A model generated the notes under the pieces. It was not told where the DNA came from. It searched no databases and worked only from the letters and a program-made list of their open reading frames with translations. DNA of 64,000 nt, from NCBI GenBank assembly GCA_004565275.1, contig SDOX01000011.1, positions 333,881-397,880 of the forward strand, given 5' to 3'. The translations under genes were made by a program, and so were the position numbers. This document shows, piece after piece, positions 1-10,527 of this stretch. The first letter of the stretch is position 1, and each line of letters starts with the position of its first letter. The stretch is from Nannochloropsis salina CCMP1776. Lineage: Eukaryota > Sar > Eustigmatophyceae > Eustigmatales > Monodopsidaceae.

Positions 1-2525
1 GCCACCTCCTTGATCTTCCCCTTGAAGAGGATCTTCAGGTACTCGACCAGGGAGGCGAAGGCTTCCTTGTAATGCTTCTCGCGGCTTTTCACCGTCTTCT
101 CGTCCTCGTCTCCGAATTTAAGTCCTTCCTTAGAAATGGACTGCAGCTTCTTACCTTCGAATTCGGGAATCTGCTGGATGCAGTACTCATCGATCGAGTC
201 GACCAAGAAGAGAACTTCCAATCCCTTGGACTTAAACTTCTCCACAAAGGGGCTCTTCTGCACCGCTTCCATGGACTCGCCCGCCAAGTAGTAGATGGAC
301 TTCTGCCAGTCCTTGGCACGAGAGAGGTAGCCCTCCAGACTGGTCCAGTTATTCCCCTCCAGACTGCTCCTAAATCGAAGCAGCTTTACTAATTTAGCCC
401 TGTTCACCATGTCCTCGACCACGCCCAGCTTGATACTCTTTCCAAAGGTCTCCCAGAACTTGATGTACTTCTCGTTGTCCACCACCTTCTTCGTCTCGCC
501 CTCCTCCTCATCCTCCTCCTCCTCCTCAGCCTCGTCCGGCTCACTGGTATGGCCCTTGCTGGCCAGGCGCCGAAGCATCTCCAACACCTTGCGCGTCAGC
601 TTCTTCGCCATCACCTTCAGAAGCTTGTGCTGCTGCAACGTCTCTCGGGACACATTTAGAGGCAGATCGTCAGAGTCAACCACGCCGCGGATGAAATTCA
701 TGTAGCGAGGGAGGAGCTCCTCGAATTCGTCCGAGATCAACACCTTCTTCACATACAGGCGAAGTTGAGCGGTCTTGGTGTAGTAGGTGTCATAGAGATC
801 GGAGGGCGCCTCCCCAGGGATGTAGAGGATGCTCTTGAACTCCATCTCACCCTCTGCCTTGAAATGGATCCAGCTTTGCGGGGCAACAGTGTCTTTGGTG
901 AAGGCATTGTAGAAATTAGAGTACTCTTCGTCGGTGATCTCGGAGCTTGGGCGGGACCAAATGGCTACGTTGGTATTAACCCGCTCCCAGACCGTCTTGG
1001 TGATCGTCTCCTTCTTCGTCTTCACGTCGTCGGACACCTCCACCTCCTCGTACTCCTCCTCCTCGTCTTCGTCGCCCTCCGTGGTCCCGCTCTCGACCTC
1101 CTCTTCCTCAACTGGCACCTCCACCTCCTCCTTGTAGCTCTTCTCCAGGTAGATCGGGAAAGAGATAAACTCGGAGTAGCGCTTGACCAGCCCTTCAAGG
1201 ACATCAGTCTTGGCGAACTCCTTGGCACCATCCTTCAGGTACAGCGTGATCTCCGTCCCGCGGCCCAAGGTGTCCCCGCGAGGGTCCTTGACGACAGTGA
1301 AGACGCCGTCGGCAGTCGACTCCCATACGTACTGCTCCGCCCCGTTCTTCTTGGAGGCTACCCGGACCTTGTCTGCTACGAGGTAAATCGAGTAAAAGCC
1401 CACGCCAAACTGGCCGATGAGGGAGAGGTCCTGGCCCTCAGCCAGGGCGTCGACAAAGTTCGCCGTGCCGGACTTAGCGACTGTGCCCAAGTTGTTAACC
1501 ATGTCGTTGCGGTCCATGCCCACGCCGGTGTCGCGGATGACCAGCGTGTTCTTGTCCTTATTCGCCTGGATGCGCAGCTCCAGATCGGGCTTTGTCTCGA
1601 GAGCGGAGGCATCTCCGATGGCCATGAAGCGGATCTTGTCCAAGGCGTCCGAGGCGTTGGAAATGAGCTCGCGAAGAAAGATTTCCTTGGTCTTGTAAAG
1701 CGAGTTAATGATGATGTCCATGAGGCGGGAAACTTCGGCCTGGAATTCGAATTTCTCACCCTCGGCCTCCAGCGCCAAATCGAGCTCTGAGGGTGCGGCA
1801 CTGAAGGAAAAAAGGGGTTGATAAGGTAAGAGGCAATCGAACAGACTTGCACAGAGTATGCCTCAAATCCATGATCAGGTCTACTCATGTTTCAACGCTC
1901 ATACTTTCGACCCACATACCCGCTTACAACTACTTACGCTCGATCTTTCTCATCGATTTCTTCCTTCTGCTGGGCAAGCCACTCTTCGTAGTTGAATTTT
2001 TCGGGATCGATACCATTCGTCTTGGCGATGTCTGCCATGATCTTGTCCTCGTCCATGTCCGCACCGTACTCACGGTCGAGGATCTCCTCGACTTCCGTAT
2101 TCTGTGCTGTGACTGTTTCAGGGTAAAAGACCGGGAATGAAGATGAGTAAAAGTAACGGGTAAAAGGGTCGAATGAACATCACGGTCGCAAAGCGAAGAC
2201 GGATTTGATCGGAATAGGAGCTCTGACCAAAATGACAGCAATGTAGAACATCGCCTTTCGGGATAAAACAACATGAGCCAATGCCGTAATCACCCGCAAT
2301 GCTTTGAACGTCACAAATAAGAGGATGGTGAGGACACACAACACGCAGGAAAGGCTGAGAAATTGCACACCACAAGGGAAGGCTATGTACAGAAGGTAGC
2401 CACCCAAGTGGGCCTGGAGGGACAAGCATTATTTGCTCGCCAATCAAGTGTGTTGACCTACCTGACGTCCAACAAATCATAGCCAGCACGCCTAGCATGA
2501 GGCCAAGCTTCGTAATACGACGCAT
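1..2525 (-). CDS. HSP90B1: Endoplasmin (ER-resident HSP90, GRP94 type), 3' end outside window
   Basis: ATP-dependent HSP90 chaperone of the ER lumen. Three exons read on the minus strand: 2462-2525, 1938-2112 and 1-1800, with the gene running off the left edge. Intron borders are GT-AG and phases agree (GTC at the first join, GCT at the second). Exon 1 encodes a signal peptide ([20 protein letters not shown]). Exon 3 starts the conserved GHKL ATPase: [31 protein letters not shown], the GVGMDRNDM nucleotide-binding region and GQFGVGFYS. The acidic linker rich in E and D near 1040-1110 is typical of eukaryotic HSP90, as is the middle-domain [16 protein letters not shown] motif. The signal peptide and the pre-N region separate it from cytosolic and organellar paralogues. 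About 679 residues are visible; the C-terminal dimerisation domain and any KDEL-type retention signal lie outside. Confidence 0.95.
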
Positions 2526-4449
2526 GATGCTCTGTTTTGTTTACGTCGAAAGAGGGCAGAAATTTAAATTGTGAGAAGCTTAGAGGCGATCGTTGGTGGC
2601 TGGCCCTCAAGACTCCGGCAACAAATTTGTTCGCACCTCGTGTCAATTCATCACTCCCCTGCTCATTTACAATGCCTCTCCGTTCCGCATTCGAGGCCCG
2701 TCGACGCAAGGGCACAGCAGACATCCCTGCAGTCTTTCGATGGAACATCGCTGCTGATTCGAATCACGGGCGATCAGAGCGAGTTCCTGACATGGTCGTC
2801 TCCCATTGGCCCATTGGGACGGGGCAAGCTGTGGTAGGGCTTCCGTGCCTTCCGTGCCCATCACGCCTTGACCTCCCACACTTACTAGGGTTGAACCACT
2901 CAGTACCTGACTTTGGCGTGCTTTTGCCAATTTAAATACCGCTATTGTTCCCTCCAGCTCCCACCCAGTCCCTACTAAGCGTGCGCTTTTCGGATGTACT
3001 GCCACTCTTCCCTGCAGCTACAACACAAAACTTCTTTCTGGTACATTTTCTGATGTTGATACAACTACTATCCCCCATGAGTGGTCTCTCTGTTTTTCGA
3101 GAGGCGCGAGGAAATTGGTTAGGGTGATTAGGGGCTTACCACGTGATACATTGGGTTTCCAAGCCGAATTCGGGTGGAAAGGTAAATTTTTTTACCATTG
3201 GTCTGAAAAGGTAGAGTAATATTTCTGGATGGATGTACATGAAGACGCATGTCGGGCACCTGCGGATGGGACACCCTGCGAAACAAGGGGGATTAGCGTT
3301 TCCCTGGGAAAAGGAGGGATACTTGCAGTATTACCTCGAAGGATATCTCCAGCACCTTTCTTTTCCCTTGGGGTACCGTCGACGTACAGGGTGGAGTCCT
3401 TGGAGTAATGGGACGCGTGACACGAGAGGGTGAGATTCCTGCCAGTTTGCCTTCGTGACCTTACCGTTGTTCTCTTTTTCAAGGGCGCCTTTCGCATTAA
3501 GAACTTTGCCAGGATTTTGGAGCAGATTAGCTTTTCGGGGACTTCGTTAAAAATTCTCGATGTTTTCTCTGACGGCATCCTAAAGATAAGTCGCGCATTC
3601 CAGCAGCATATCCGAAACGTGGCGGCGACCGTGGACCTGCTGACCGAAGCGAATGGCCTCCATATCGAAAGTCTCTCCAGGAGGTCGAAGATTCGATAAT
3701 GCTTAAGGCAAATAACGAACAGAATGGATCACAAATTCACGAAGGTCGGATAGTTAATATAGCAAGTCAATCGATCGACACTTTAATGCCACGGTGTACT
3801 TTCGGTCATAAGAGATGGAGTGACGAATCTCAATTGATGGACCTAAAAGAGCCCTCTAGCACGTCTTGGACCATCGAACGAGAAACATATATATGTCTTT
3901 TTGTACCGACAGTACTTTTTAAGACTTAGTAAAGGCTAACCGGGTGCTAGCCACGCTGAGCTTCAGGCCCTTTTCAACACCAATAAAATGACCGATCAAA
4001 ACTCTTTGAGTAACATTATAGTGCTTCTAAAAGATTGCTATCCAGATAAAGTCTAGTGCTCTCAACTACTGGATAACAGTTGCTCTTCAACCAAGTCTAA
4101 TGTCAAGGGCAGCGTAGGCCCAAGGCATTTAAAGTCATCTGACCGGGTTCTTATGCAGATCCAGCATGAACAAGAAGCTGAACCGTCTTTTTTGTTTATC
4201 CAAATTTTCGACAATCTATTTTCGTCATCCAAAAACAAGTTTCGAGGCCTCAGATTCGGGCTCACCTTGTTGCACTCCCTTCCGAGCCGTTAGATTCGGC
4301 GAAGGGAAAGCAGAACAAACCGAATCGGACAAAGACACACGTCCAGAAGGTACTAGCGCGATTTTCTCACTCATGACGACGTACCTGCGCATCACCGAAC
4401 AGACTCGACACTGCGTGGTTATTGTGGCGTCCCACTCAAAGCATCGCAG
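2526..4449. other. Gap between endoplasmin and the next gene; no gene resolved
   Basis: Upstream region of endoplasmin (-) and of the membrane protein at 4450 (+). The part next to 2525 should carry the endoplasmin promoter. Two open stretches on the plus strand are suggestive but unproven: one starting at an ATG at 2672 (MPLRSAFEARRRKGTADIP) and one at about 3484-3699 (GAFRIKNFARILEQISFSG). I could not connect them with splice sites of matching phase and recognise neither. The segment after about 3700 is AT-richer and looks noncoding. Confidence 0.4.
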
Positions 4450-5934
4450 ATGCTATGGCTGCTCGTCATCTGCCTAAGCGTCCCTGGTGCGCGGACTTTC
4501 CGATTGCCGGTGACCCGCTCCTCAGAGCCCTTGATAAAGGATACTCCCCGCCATTTGCGCTCCGTATGCGAAAATAATTTCTCATCCTTTCCACATTTCT
4601 GTCCTGGATTATATGTGTCATTTCCGCATACGTGTCGGGTCGGTGGAGTGCGGTATCCACGGTGCCGGGCGGCGCCATCTCCCCCCACCCGCCTTCGACA
4701 GGCGCTTCAATTCCGCGACCCTTTGAAGCCACCGTGGCAAGCACTTCTAAAGACTGATCATAGGGTAAAGCAGGCAACAGTGAAAGCAGCTGGCAACATG
4801 GCTCAAGATTACGAATTGTCGCCTTCACTGGAGCCTAAGATCGCACGAAAAAAGTTAGTAGCAAGTTTGGTAGTCGGGATAGGGGCTTCCATGACACTGC
4901 TTGCGTCCATCTGCTTTCGTACCATGCCTTTGGGGAAGCGGGCATTTCTCTCCATCGCCCCTTTGGCAGCGACCTTGTTGCCATACTTCCTGTGTGTGGC
5001 CCGAGGGTTGCCTTTGGTGAACGTGGGAAGCTGGCGGTCACTTAATGCAATCGGACATCGACTGGGGGGCATCGGCGCCTTGCTCTTACCGCTTGTCCTT
5101 GTCGTTCGGGAGGCATTGACTAACACACATGCGCCTGGACTGTTGTACGGTGTCACGGTGGCTACAATTCTAATGAATCTTCTCTTCGGCGTCGCCCTGA
5201 TTCCCAGTCGCTTCCCCGCCTACGATATTCCTGCTGCTCGCGGACTGGCGGTAGGCACTCTGTACGGACTAGCATTTTTGGGGTGGAGCACGACCTTTCG
5301 TTTTGGCGGCCAAGCGTGGTACGCGCCAATAGGGAGGCTCTCTGCTTTAGTAGCTGCATATGCCGTTGCATTTTCCTGGAGTGATGCTGGTCAGAACATT
5401 CGATGCTGGCAGCGGGGGATGTATAAGACGAAACTAGGCCGGAAATGGTACTTGCCTTTCGAACGCTCTTCGCTCACTCAAGTCTTTGGGAGCAATTTGT
5501 GGCGACAGCCGTCGGCGGACGCCTTGGACGCGTCGTTGATGACAGCCTGGCAAGGTTGTGCTCCCACCGTGTTTGTGGCCTTGCTCGGTTCCTCGGCTCT
5601 CTTGCAGCTGCCTTACTTGCTTTGGGGCTCTGCCTACACCAGAAGCCTGACCATGGCGTGTCCAGCGCTGACGAGATGGGCGACATATCAAGCCCTGGCG
5701 GCGGTGGCGGCCAACAATTTTGCGACGTTTTTGGTAACCTTGGTGGTACACAGCCGACTGCCCTTACACCATGTGGCTTTCTACAATGTGCTGGTCCCCC
5801 TGATCCCCACCTTGAACATTGCTGCCTTTTGTTGGCGGTATCCGGGTATGAATATACCTTTGATTCTGCAACTTCTGCTTCGGCCTCCGGGAGCTGGGTG
5901 CGTAGAGGCGATGCCTGCCGCTTGGTTGTCTTGA
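4450..5934 (+). CDS. Unknown multi-pass membrane protein, possibly plastid-targeted
   Basis: Not recognised. A 494-residue single-exon ORF with an ATG start. The first ~16 residues are a hydrophobic signal-like segment (MLWLLVICLSVPGARTF) followed by F-R-L-P, which resembles the heterokont ASAFAP-type plastid import site. A long, basic, low-hydrophobicity stretch follows to about residue 115. Roughly eight hydrophobic helices fill residues 130-485 (for example LVASLVVGIGASMTLLASI and LATLLPYFLCVARGL). A second ATG (MAQDYELSPSLEPKI, residue 116) is an alternative start that would drop the presequence. The long frame through membrane segments supports real coding. Plastid location is inference from the N-terminus. 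I name no function. Confidence 0.65.
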   Translation: MLWLLVICLSVPGARTFRLPVTRSSEPLIKDTPRHLRSVCENNFSSFPHFCPGLYVSFPHTCRVGGVRYPRCRAAPSPPTRLRQALQFRDPLKPPWQALLKTDHRVKQATVKAAGNMAQDYELSPSLEPKIARKKLVASLVVGIGASMTLLASICFRTMPLGKRAFLSIAPLAATLLPYFLCVARGLPLVNVGSWRSLNAIGHRLGGIGALLLPLVLVVREALTNTHAPGLLYGVTVATILMNLLFGVALIPSRFPAYDIPAARGLAVGTLYGLAFLGWSTTFRFGGQAWYAPIGRLSALVAAYAVAFSWSDAGQNIRCWQRGMYKTKLGRKWYLPFERSSLTQVFGSNLWRQPSADALDASLMTAWQGCAPTVFVALLGSSALLQLPYLLWGSAYTRSLTMACPALTRWATYQALAAVAANNFATFLVTLVVHSRLPLHHVAFYNVLVPLIPTLNIAAFCWRYPGMNIPLILQLLLRPPGAGCVEAMPAAWLS

Positions 5935-6339
5935 GGGAAGGGGCATAAATAAATGGTAAAAATAGGTTCGCGAAATTGAGAAATAAGACAGATGCCAGGC
6001 AGGCTTTACTACACGCCTTCTTCGTGTGCGAGTATGGCTGAATCCTCGAGCTCCCTTACCGTGGGCGCTATGTGAATATTGTGTCGCTTTTCGATGTTCG
6101 GTGACGGATTTGGAACATGATACTTGAAAATAACTGTATGCCATGCATGATTAAGGCATTTCGCTTTCGAGGGCCTTCAGTCCTCGCCGATATGCTTTAT
6201 CTGTTTTTTGTTTAAAGCCTTCTCCTGCCAACACGTTCGTCAAGACACGGTCGCAATGCGCTGACTTGTTTACATCTCTAATCAACCCAGTACACTATAC
6301 ATTCCGTGACAAACCCTATCCCCCCCCTTAAAGCTACTA
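5935..6339. other. Convergent 3' intergenic region
   Basis: Short gap between the 3' ends of the membrane protein (+) and the DHHC gene (-). It is moderately AT-rich, holds a possible plus-strand poly(A) context (ataaataaatgg at 5945), and shows no gene. Confidence 0.5.
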
Positions 6340-7695
6340 TCACGCCGATCCTGGATGCCACAAGACGCCAAAGCGCTCCGGCGGCCCCTCCGAGAGAGGC
6401 GCTCCCACCTCTCCCGCGCCCATTCCCTCGAGCCCTTGTCCTTTTCCTCTGCTCGCCTGGGTTGGGACGCGCTTGCTGGGCATGGATGCGCGGCTGCTCC
6501 AGTTGCTCCGATGAGTAGCTCCGGTACCGTGGAAACTTGGAGGGAGCGAGTCCTCGAAGACAGTCACCGGACCCGCCATGTCTTCCCGTGAGCTCGAGCT
6601 GGCCCGTCGGCGTCGATCAAGCAGGAGGATGCCAGCCTCCTCGTCCGCCTCCCGGCATTCCTCCGCGTCCAGCGCTTCCTCGCTCCTGCCTTCCTCCAGG
6701 GCCATGCCCTCGCCGTCTTCCACCCTGTACCCCAACAAATCGCTCGACACCGAGCCGGGAAAGTGGGCCGCCGACGGCCACAACCAGTGCCACCGGATCC
6801 TCCTGCCCTCCTTGCCCCCGAACACCTCGTTCACGTCAGCTCTTCCCACTGAGGTCGGTACGGCGTGGTACTGGCCCTTTAAGCGGTCGATGGCTGTCGT
6901 ATTTGTAGAGACAACCGTCCACTGATCGAGCATCATGCAGCAGGTGAAAAGGCCGAAGAGGACTGCCTCCATCACCAGGAACACCACCAACAAATTCCCG
7001 GCCATATCGTCGCAGCCTTTGGCGTCCTCCTCTCCGATACATCCCGCGTACCTGACCAGCACGAGCGTCAAGGCGTAGGTACACATGATGAAGACGTAGA
7101 AGATGAAGAGCAAGAAGAGCTTGTGGTTCCCGATGCCCACGCAGTTGTTGACCCAAGGGCAATGGTGGTCCATTTTGATCACGCAACGACGACAAATGCT
7201 GCAATGATGAGCGCGCGGGGGCTTGAATGCATTACACCGACGGCAAAACTTACGAACGCGTGCTCGGGGATTGCCTCCCATGCCTGCATTACCCAGGACC
7301 CCATCATGGGATCCCGAGAGTCTTCCTTCATCCATGGCGACACCATTGGCGCCGGTTCCTTCCTGTCCGTTTGCCTGCACCTCCGGGTCATCAGCCAGCG
7401 GGAGTGCGTTTCGAGGCACTGCGCCGGGGTCTGTCGTCATGGCCCGGACATGGGAAATTATAGCCAGGCAGGCTGTGGCATTGAAGGCAATTACGTTTAG
7501 AAAACCCCATAGAGATAGCACGCCCATCCACCCGAATATCACTATCTTATTGATGGTGTACTGAGCGTACAATATCAAACTCCAGGTCACGCCGGCACAC
7601 ACCACTCCACACGGGTCCTGGTTGCACCACCAAAGCACGTTGTGTCCAGTCCCGCATCCCTCTTTTTGGGCTCCTCGTGAAGATTGGCGTCCCAT
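6340..7695 (-). CDS. DHHC-type protein S-acyltransferase (palmitoyltransferase)
   Basis: Four-TM enzyme that palmitoylates cysteines of membrane and signalling proteins at the Golgi, ER or plasma membrane. The 451-residue ORF has two N-terminal hydrophobic segments (about 33-80), a TTDPGAVP motif (88-94), and the cysteine-rich zinc-binding DHHC domain (about 148-197) with C-R-R-C, HHCSICRRC and DHHCPWVNNCVG; the catalytic DHHC is at 176-179. Two more TM segments follow (about 193-255), then a TTAIDRLK stretch equivalent to the family's TTxE motif. The C-terminal ~150 residues are acidic and low in complexity. The N-terminus MGRQSS fits a myristoylation signal, which is inference. The closest family shape is ZDHHC3/7. 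The start is the first in-frame ATG; a further 5' exon cannot be excluded. Confidence 0.93.
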   Translation of the reverse strand: MGRQSSRGAQKEGCGTGHNVLWWCNQDPCGVVCAGVTWSLILYAQYTINKIVIFGWMGVLSLWGFLNVIAFNATACLAIISHVRAMTTDPGAVPRNALPLADDPEVQANGQEGTGANGVAMDEGRLSGSHDGVLGNAGMGGNPRARVRKFCRRCNAFKPPRAHHCSICRRCVIKMDHHCPWVNNCVGIGNHKLFLLFIFYVFIMCTYALTLVLVRYAGCIGEEDAKGCDDMAGNLLVVFLVMEAVLFGLFTCCMMLDQWTVVSTNTTAIDRLKGQYHAVPTSVGRADVNEVFGGKEGRRIRWHWLWPSAAHFPGSVSSDLLGYRVEDGEGMALEEGRSEEALDAEECREADEEAGILLLDRRRRASSSSREDMAGPVTVFEDSLPPSFHGTGATHRSNWSSRASMPSKRVPTQASRGKGQGLEGMGAGEVGAPLSEGPPERFGVLWHPGSA

Positions 7696-8323
7696 AATGT
7701 TCTTTGCTACAGTGTTACAATCCCAGCAATGTGCCTTGCGGAGGCATTTCGCCCACTGCTGTCGTCCCTATGGTGTAATTTTCAGATGAGAAAAATCAAA
7801 AAGTGAGCAGGGAAAGGGGCCACGAGATAAGTGATGCAATCGCCGCACGATCTTAAGCACAAAAAGCCAGACTCTATGCCTAAGGACATGCAGGGTCTCT
7901 CTCGCCCATATCAGTCTCCTTCAGGATCGTGAAGAGCGCCAGTAGAGCCACGGCTACCTGTGCACGCGGTCGGGTGGGACTTATGCGAAAACTCTGACAA
8001 GGAAGGCGGCGGAATCGATCATTCCCGCAGATGCAATGTCGCGCATTACCGGACCGTGCGACACAAAAACGCGGGCTGCGGGAAGAACCTGCTTGTTTCG
8101 CACCGCTCGCGGGGTTGACATTGACATTTATTCGGAAGGGGATGTGGTGGAAATGTTTTGTAGGGCGACTGTGCCTCGGTCATGATGTTACGAATGCTCG
8201 CGTGCTTCGGAAAGGGCAGGCTGCCCGGCGGACGCGCCCCTCCCTCATCTCGATGCGACCACTCATCTGGTAGACCGTACTTATACTCGCGTACCCCGAC
8301 ATCTTTACCATCCCTATTAGATA
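7696..8323. other. Divergent promoter region, DHHC gene and QCR9
   Basis: Sequence between the start of the DHHC gene (-) and the first exon of QCR9 (+). It should hold both promoters and 5' UTRs. The open frames inside are short and without recognisable motifs. Confidence 0.5.
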
Positions 8324-9050
8324 ATGCTGTTTTCTACGGCCTTTCGACGCACGGCTGTCCAGCGGCTGGCCATGGCGGGGAATGGTACGTGGAGAGCAAA
8401 CACGAACAGGGACGGAAAGGATAGCTTGGGCAGGGTGGGAAAGTGGTCAACGGGCTGAGAGACTTCGAATAATTTATTTGTTGGCGCGAACACATTTTGG
8501 AAGCACGCCACCAATCAATTAATCTATCCTCTGTATCATGATAGGTCGGCGTGGTCTTGCTACGGCCAGTCCAGGAGGCAGCGGGGCGTTCGTGCATACG
8601 CTGTACAGGAATGTGTTCCGCAGCAACATTGCCTATTTGACTTACGTCTTCGCAGGAGCCATTGTTGTGGAGTGGGTGTACTCGAAAGGCATCGACACGG
8701 CCTGGGAAATAAGTAACAGAGGGGTGCGTGCTATCTGAAAGTAATCCTCCGCCACATGGAGAGCAACATAGGGTGTAAGGGAGGAGCTGGAGACAACGTT
8801 GTCGCTCGCGCGCTCAGGCAAACACCTGTCACACAATCTATGCGTGATCTGTTCGTGTCGCGTGCAAGTGATGTCGTCGAGAGTGCTCTCTTTGGATGGT
8901 GCCACTTTAGAACAGGAGGGCGTGGCACTGACTCCCTCCCTTTTCCTTTGCACTCCACAGAAACTCTTCCATCAAGTAGACTGGACAAAGTGGCACTTTC
9001 ACCTGGACGAGGAGGAAGAGGAAGAGGAAGAAGAGGAGGAGGACGAGTAG
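8324..9050 (+). CDS. QCR9: Ubiquinol-cytochrome c reductase subunit 9 (complex III, QCR9/UQCR10)
   Basis: Small single-TM subunit of mitochondrial complex III (inner membrane). Three exons, 8324-8384, 8545-8723 and 8961-9050, with GT-AG introns and matching phases, give 109 residues. Exon 1 encodes a basic mitochondrial presequence (MLFSTAFRRTAVQRLAMAGN). Exon 2 carries the family signature LYRNVFRSNIAYLTYVFAG followed by a TM helix and WVYSKGIDTAWE, matching the family's YRNxFxRN...GAD/GID...W pattern. Exon 3 continues KLFHQVDWTKW, aligning with the usual C-terminal GKLW(K/E). The tail ends in eleven glutamates then D-E, encoded by a pure purine GAG/GAA run. That run is an addition to the usual ~60-residue core. 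The neighbouring DHHC and 9658 genes are functionally unrelated. Confidence 0.85.
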
Positions 9051-9657
9051 GCGGGGGGGATTGCGTCGGCTGCGGTTACGGGTGTACTTGGGGGAGGGAG
9101 AAAAAGCGCCTGGCACCCTGGTGTCGACCGGGCCTGCGCCGAGGGAGGTGCTAGCGCAGTGTCCGGGACGCCCGTAGGGGTGAATGCGGAAGATGTGGGA
9201 GGAGATGGTGATTGATTGCAAAAAAAAAGAAGTGAGGAGCTTTATGGCGCGAGGCCTTTCCCTCGCGCTGGATTCGACATGCTTGGCATCGCGCTCTGTT
9301 TCCAATCTCACGAGCTTCTACAATCCCGTACACATGTCAACCAGAGGCACACGCCTTATGGTCGTGATCTTTGTTTCTTTCTCATGGTATCAAAATTTCC
9401 GCAAGCGCCCCCACTGTGGTCCTACCCACAGCCCCCTACAAGGAGCAGGAGAGCTCTCGTCCCCAGAGTATTGCATTCATTCCTGCCTCGTGATGCCGCC
9501 CACGATCCTCCACGGGGTACTTCCATCCGAGGCACTGTTAAGCATGGGCTTCGAATCTATTTCCTCGATCAGCATGTCGCCGGGTCCAAACCTCCTGCCT
9601 CGTTGCTTTCGCCCGGCCCCTCCGAGATACCCTCCCTGCATCCGTCCTATACCCTTT
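9051..9657. other. Convergent 3' region of QCR9 and the 9658 gene
   Basis: Contains the QCR9 3' UTR with a purine-rich patch (9015-9120) and an A-run near 9221. Plus-strand open frames (9184-9815) run antisense into the neighbouring gene and lack motifs, so I treat them as noncoding. Confidence 0.45.
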
Positions 9658-10527
9658 TTACGCCTTCTTCACGTCCGGCAAGGCTGGGTCTATGCTCGGA
9701 ACATGTCCCCGAAGGGCCTGCGCGTAGATCCCCGCGATGGATAGGGCGCCCCAGGAGAGGCCTGCCACCACGCCCGCGTCCACAATGGACCGGTAGGGGA
9801 AGGCCAGCGTCTTGACCGCTTTCACGAGGCCGATCACACCCAAGGCGATCGTCCACGACACGATTTGTCGTTTTTTACTCGCGTGAAAGAGGCCCATGCT
9901 GTAGGGGGCTGCCAGGACCTTGTGGAGGAGGGGGGAGCGAGGACCCAGGGTGAGGGCGCGTTTTACTACCAGCGGGGAGAATTTGAGCTGGAAGCCTTTG
10001 TAGCCCTCTGCATACGCCATGATGAGAGCAAATCCCACGTATTGCGCCCAGTGGAGAGGTGTGAAGGCCGTGGGGGTCGCCGTCTTCTTGAAAGGCTCCA
10101 GGGCGATGGGCAAGAGTCGACGGATGGCGTTGCTGAGCATAGCCACAACCCCCACCACCCCCCACAGTGCTGACAGTGAGAATGATTGCTTTTGACTCGT
10201 CTCGACAGCGGGCGCGGCACCGCCGGTTATCTTTGCAAGTTTGGCCATGGAAACGTCACGGGCTGCTCGACGTGTGCTTGGGAGTGCGGCCCGTGCCTCC
10301 ACTTCCGGTAAGGGCCACGGCGTCGAAGACAAGGCGCTCAGCTTGTAACTAGAAGAGGGATAAATGGTGGCTGTCGAAAGCTTATTTGAAGACCAATCAA
10401 AGGCGGAGGTGGACGGACGGGCGCAAAACAGAGGACGCCGGGTACTGAAGGAGACGATTCGTCGGGAAAGGATGGCGCACAGCAGGAGGGGACGCAGTAA
10501 GACTCGCAGCGGACAACCACCAGACAT
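9658..10527 (-). CDS. Unknown organellar membrane protein
   Basis: Not recognised. 289 residues from an ATG at 10527. The N-terminus is a hydrophobic, arginine-rich signal (LRVLLRPLLLCAILSRRIVSF) and then a serine-rich basic stretch, fitting a plastid bipartite leader or a mitochondrial presequence. Four or five hydrophobic helices lie between about 115 and 270. The core has a conserved-looking polar pattern, YAEGYKGFQLKFSP, then VDAGVVAGLSWGALSI near the C-terminus. Such glycine-rich, charge-placed motifs suggest a real conserved family, but I cannot name it. It converges with QCR9 and diverges from ELP2. Confidence 0.65.
   Translation of the reverse strand: MSGGCPLRVLLRPLLLCAILSRRIVSFSTRRPLFCARPSTSAFDWSSNKLSTATIYPSSSYKLSALSSTPWPLPEVEARAALPSTRRAARDVSMAKLAKITGGAAPAVETSQKQSFSLSALWGVVGVVAMLSNAIRRLLPIALEPFKKTATPTAFTPLHWAQYVGFALIMAYAEGYKGFQLKFSPLVVKRALTLGPRSPLLHKVLAAPYSMGLFHASKKRQIVSWTIALGVIGLVKAVKTLAFPYRSIVDAGVVAGLSWGALSIAGIYAQALRGHVPSIDPALPDVKKA

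Noticed and set aside
765-1790. 341-codon plus-strand frame antisense to endoplasmin
   Set aside because: Antisense shadow caused by GC-rich codon bias; no motifs of its own.
1022-1888. Long minus-strand frames rich in Arg and Ser overlapping endoplasmin
   Set aside because: Shadow frames of the conserved HSP90 coding sequence.
2755-2790. tRNA B-box-like word gattcgaatcacgg
   Set aside because: No matching A box or acceptor stem at the right spacing on either strand.
3233-3699. Two adjacent open stretches with an apparent GTGAG donor and TTTCAAG acceptor
   Set aside because: Every frame combination at that junction gives a phase mismatch or an early stop, so no spliced product is supported.
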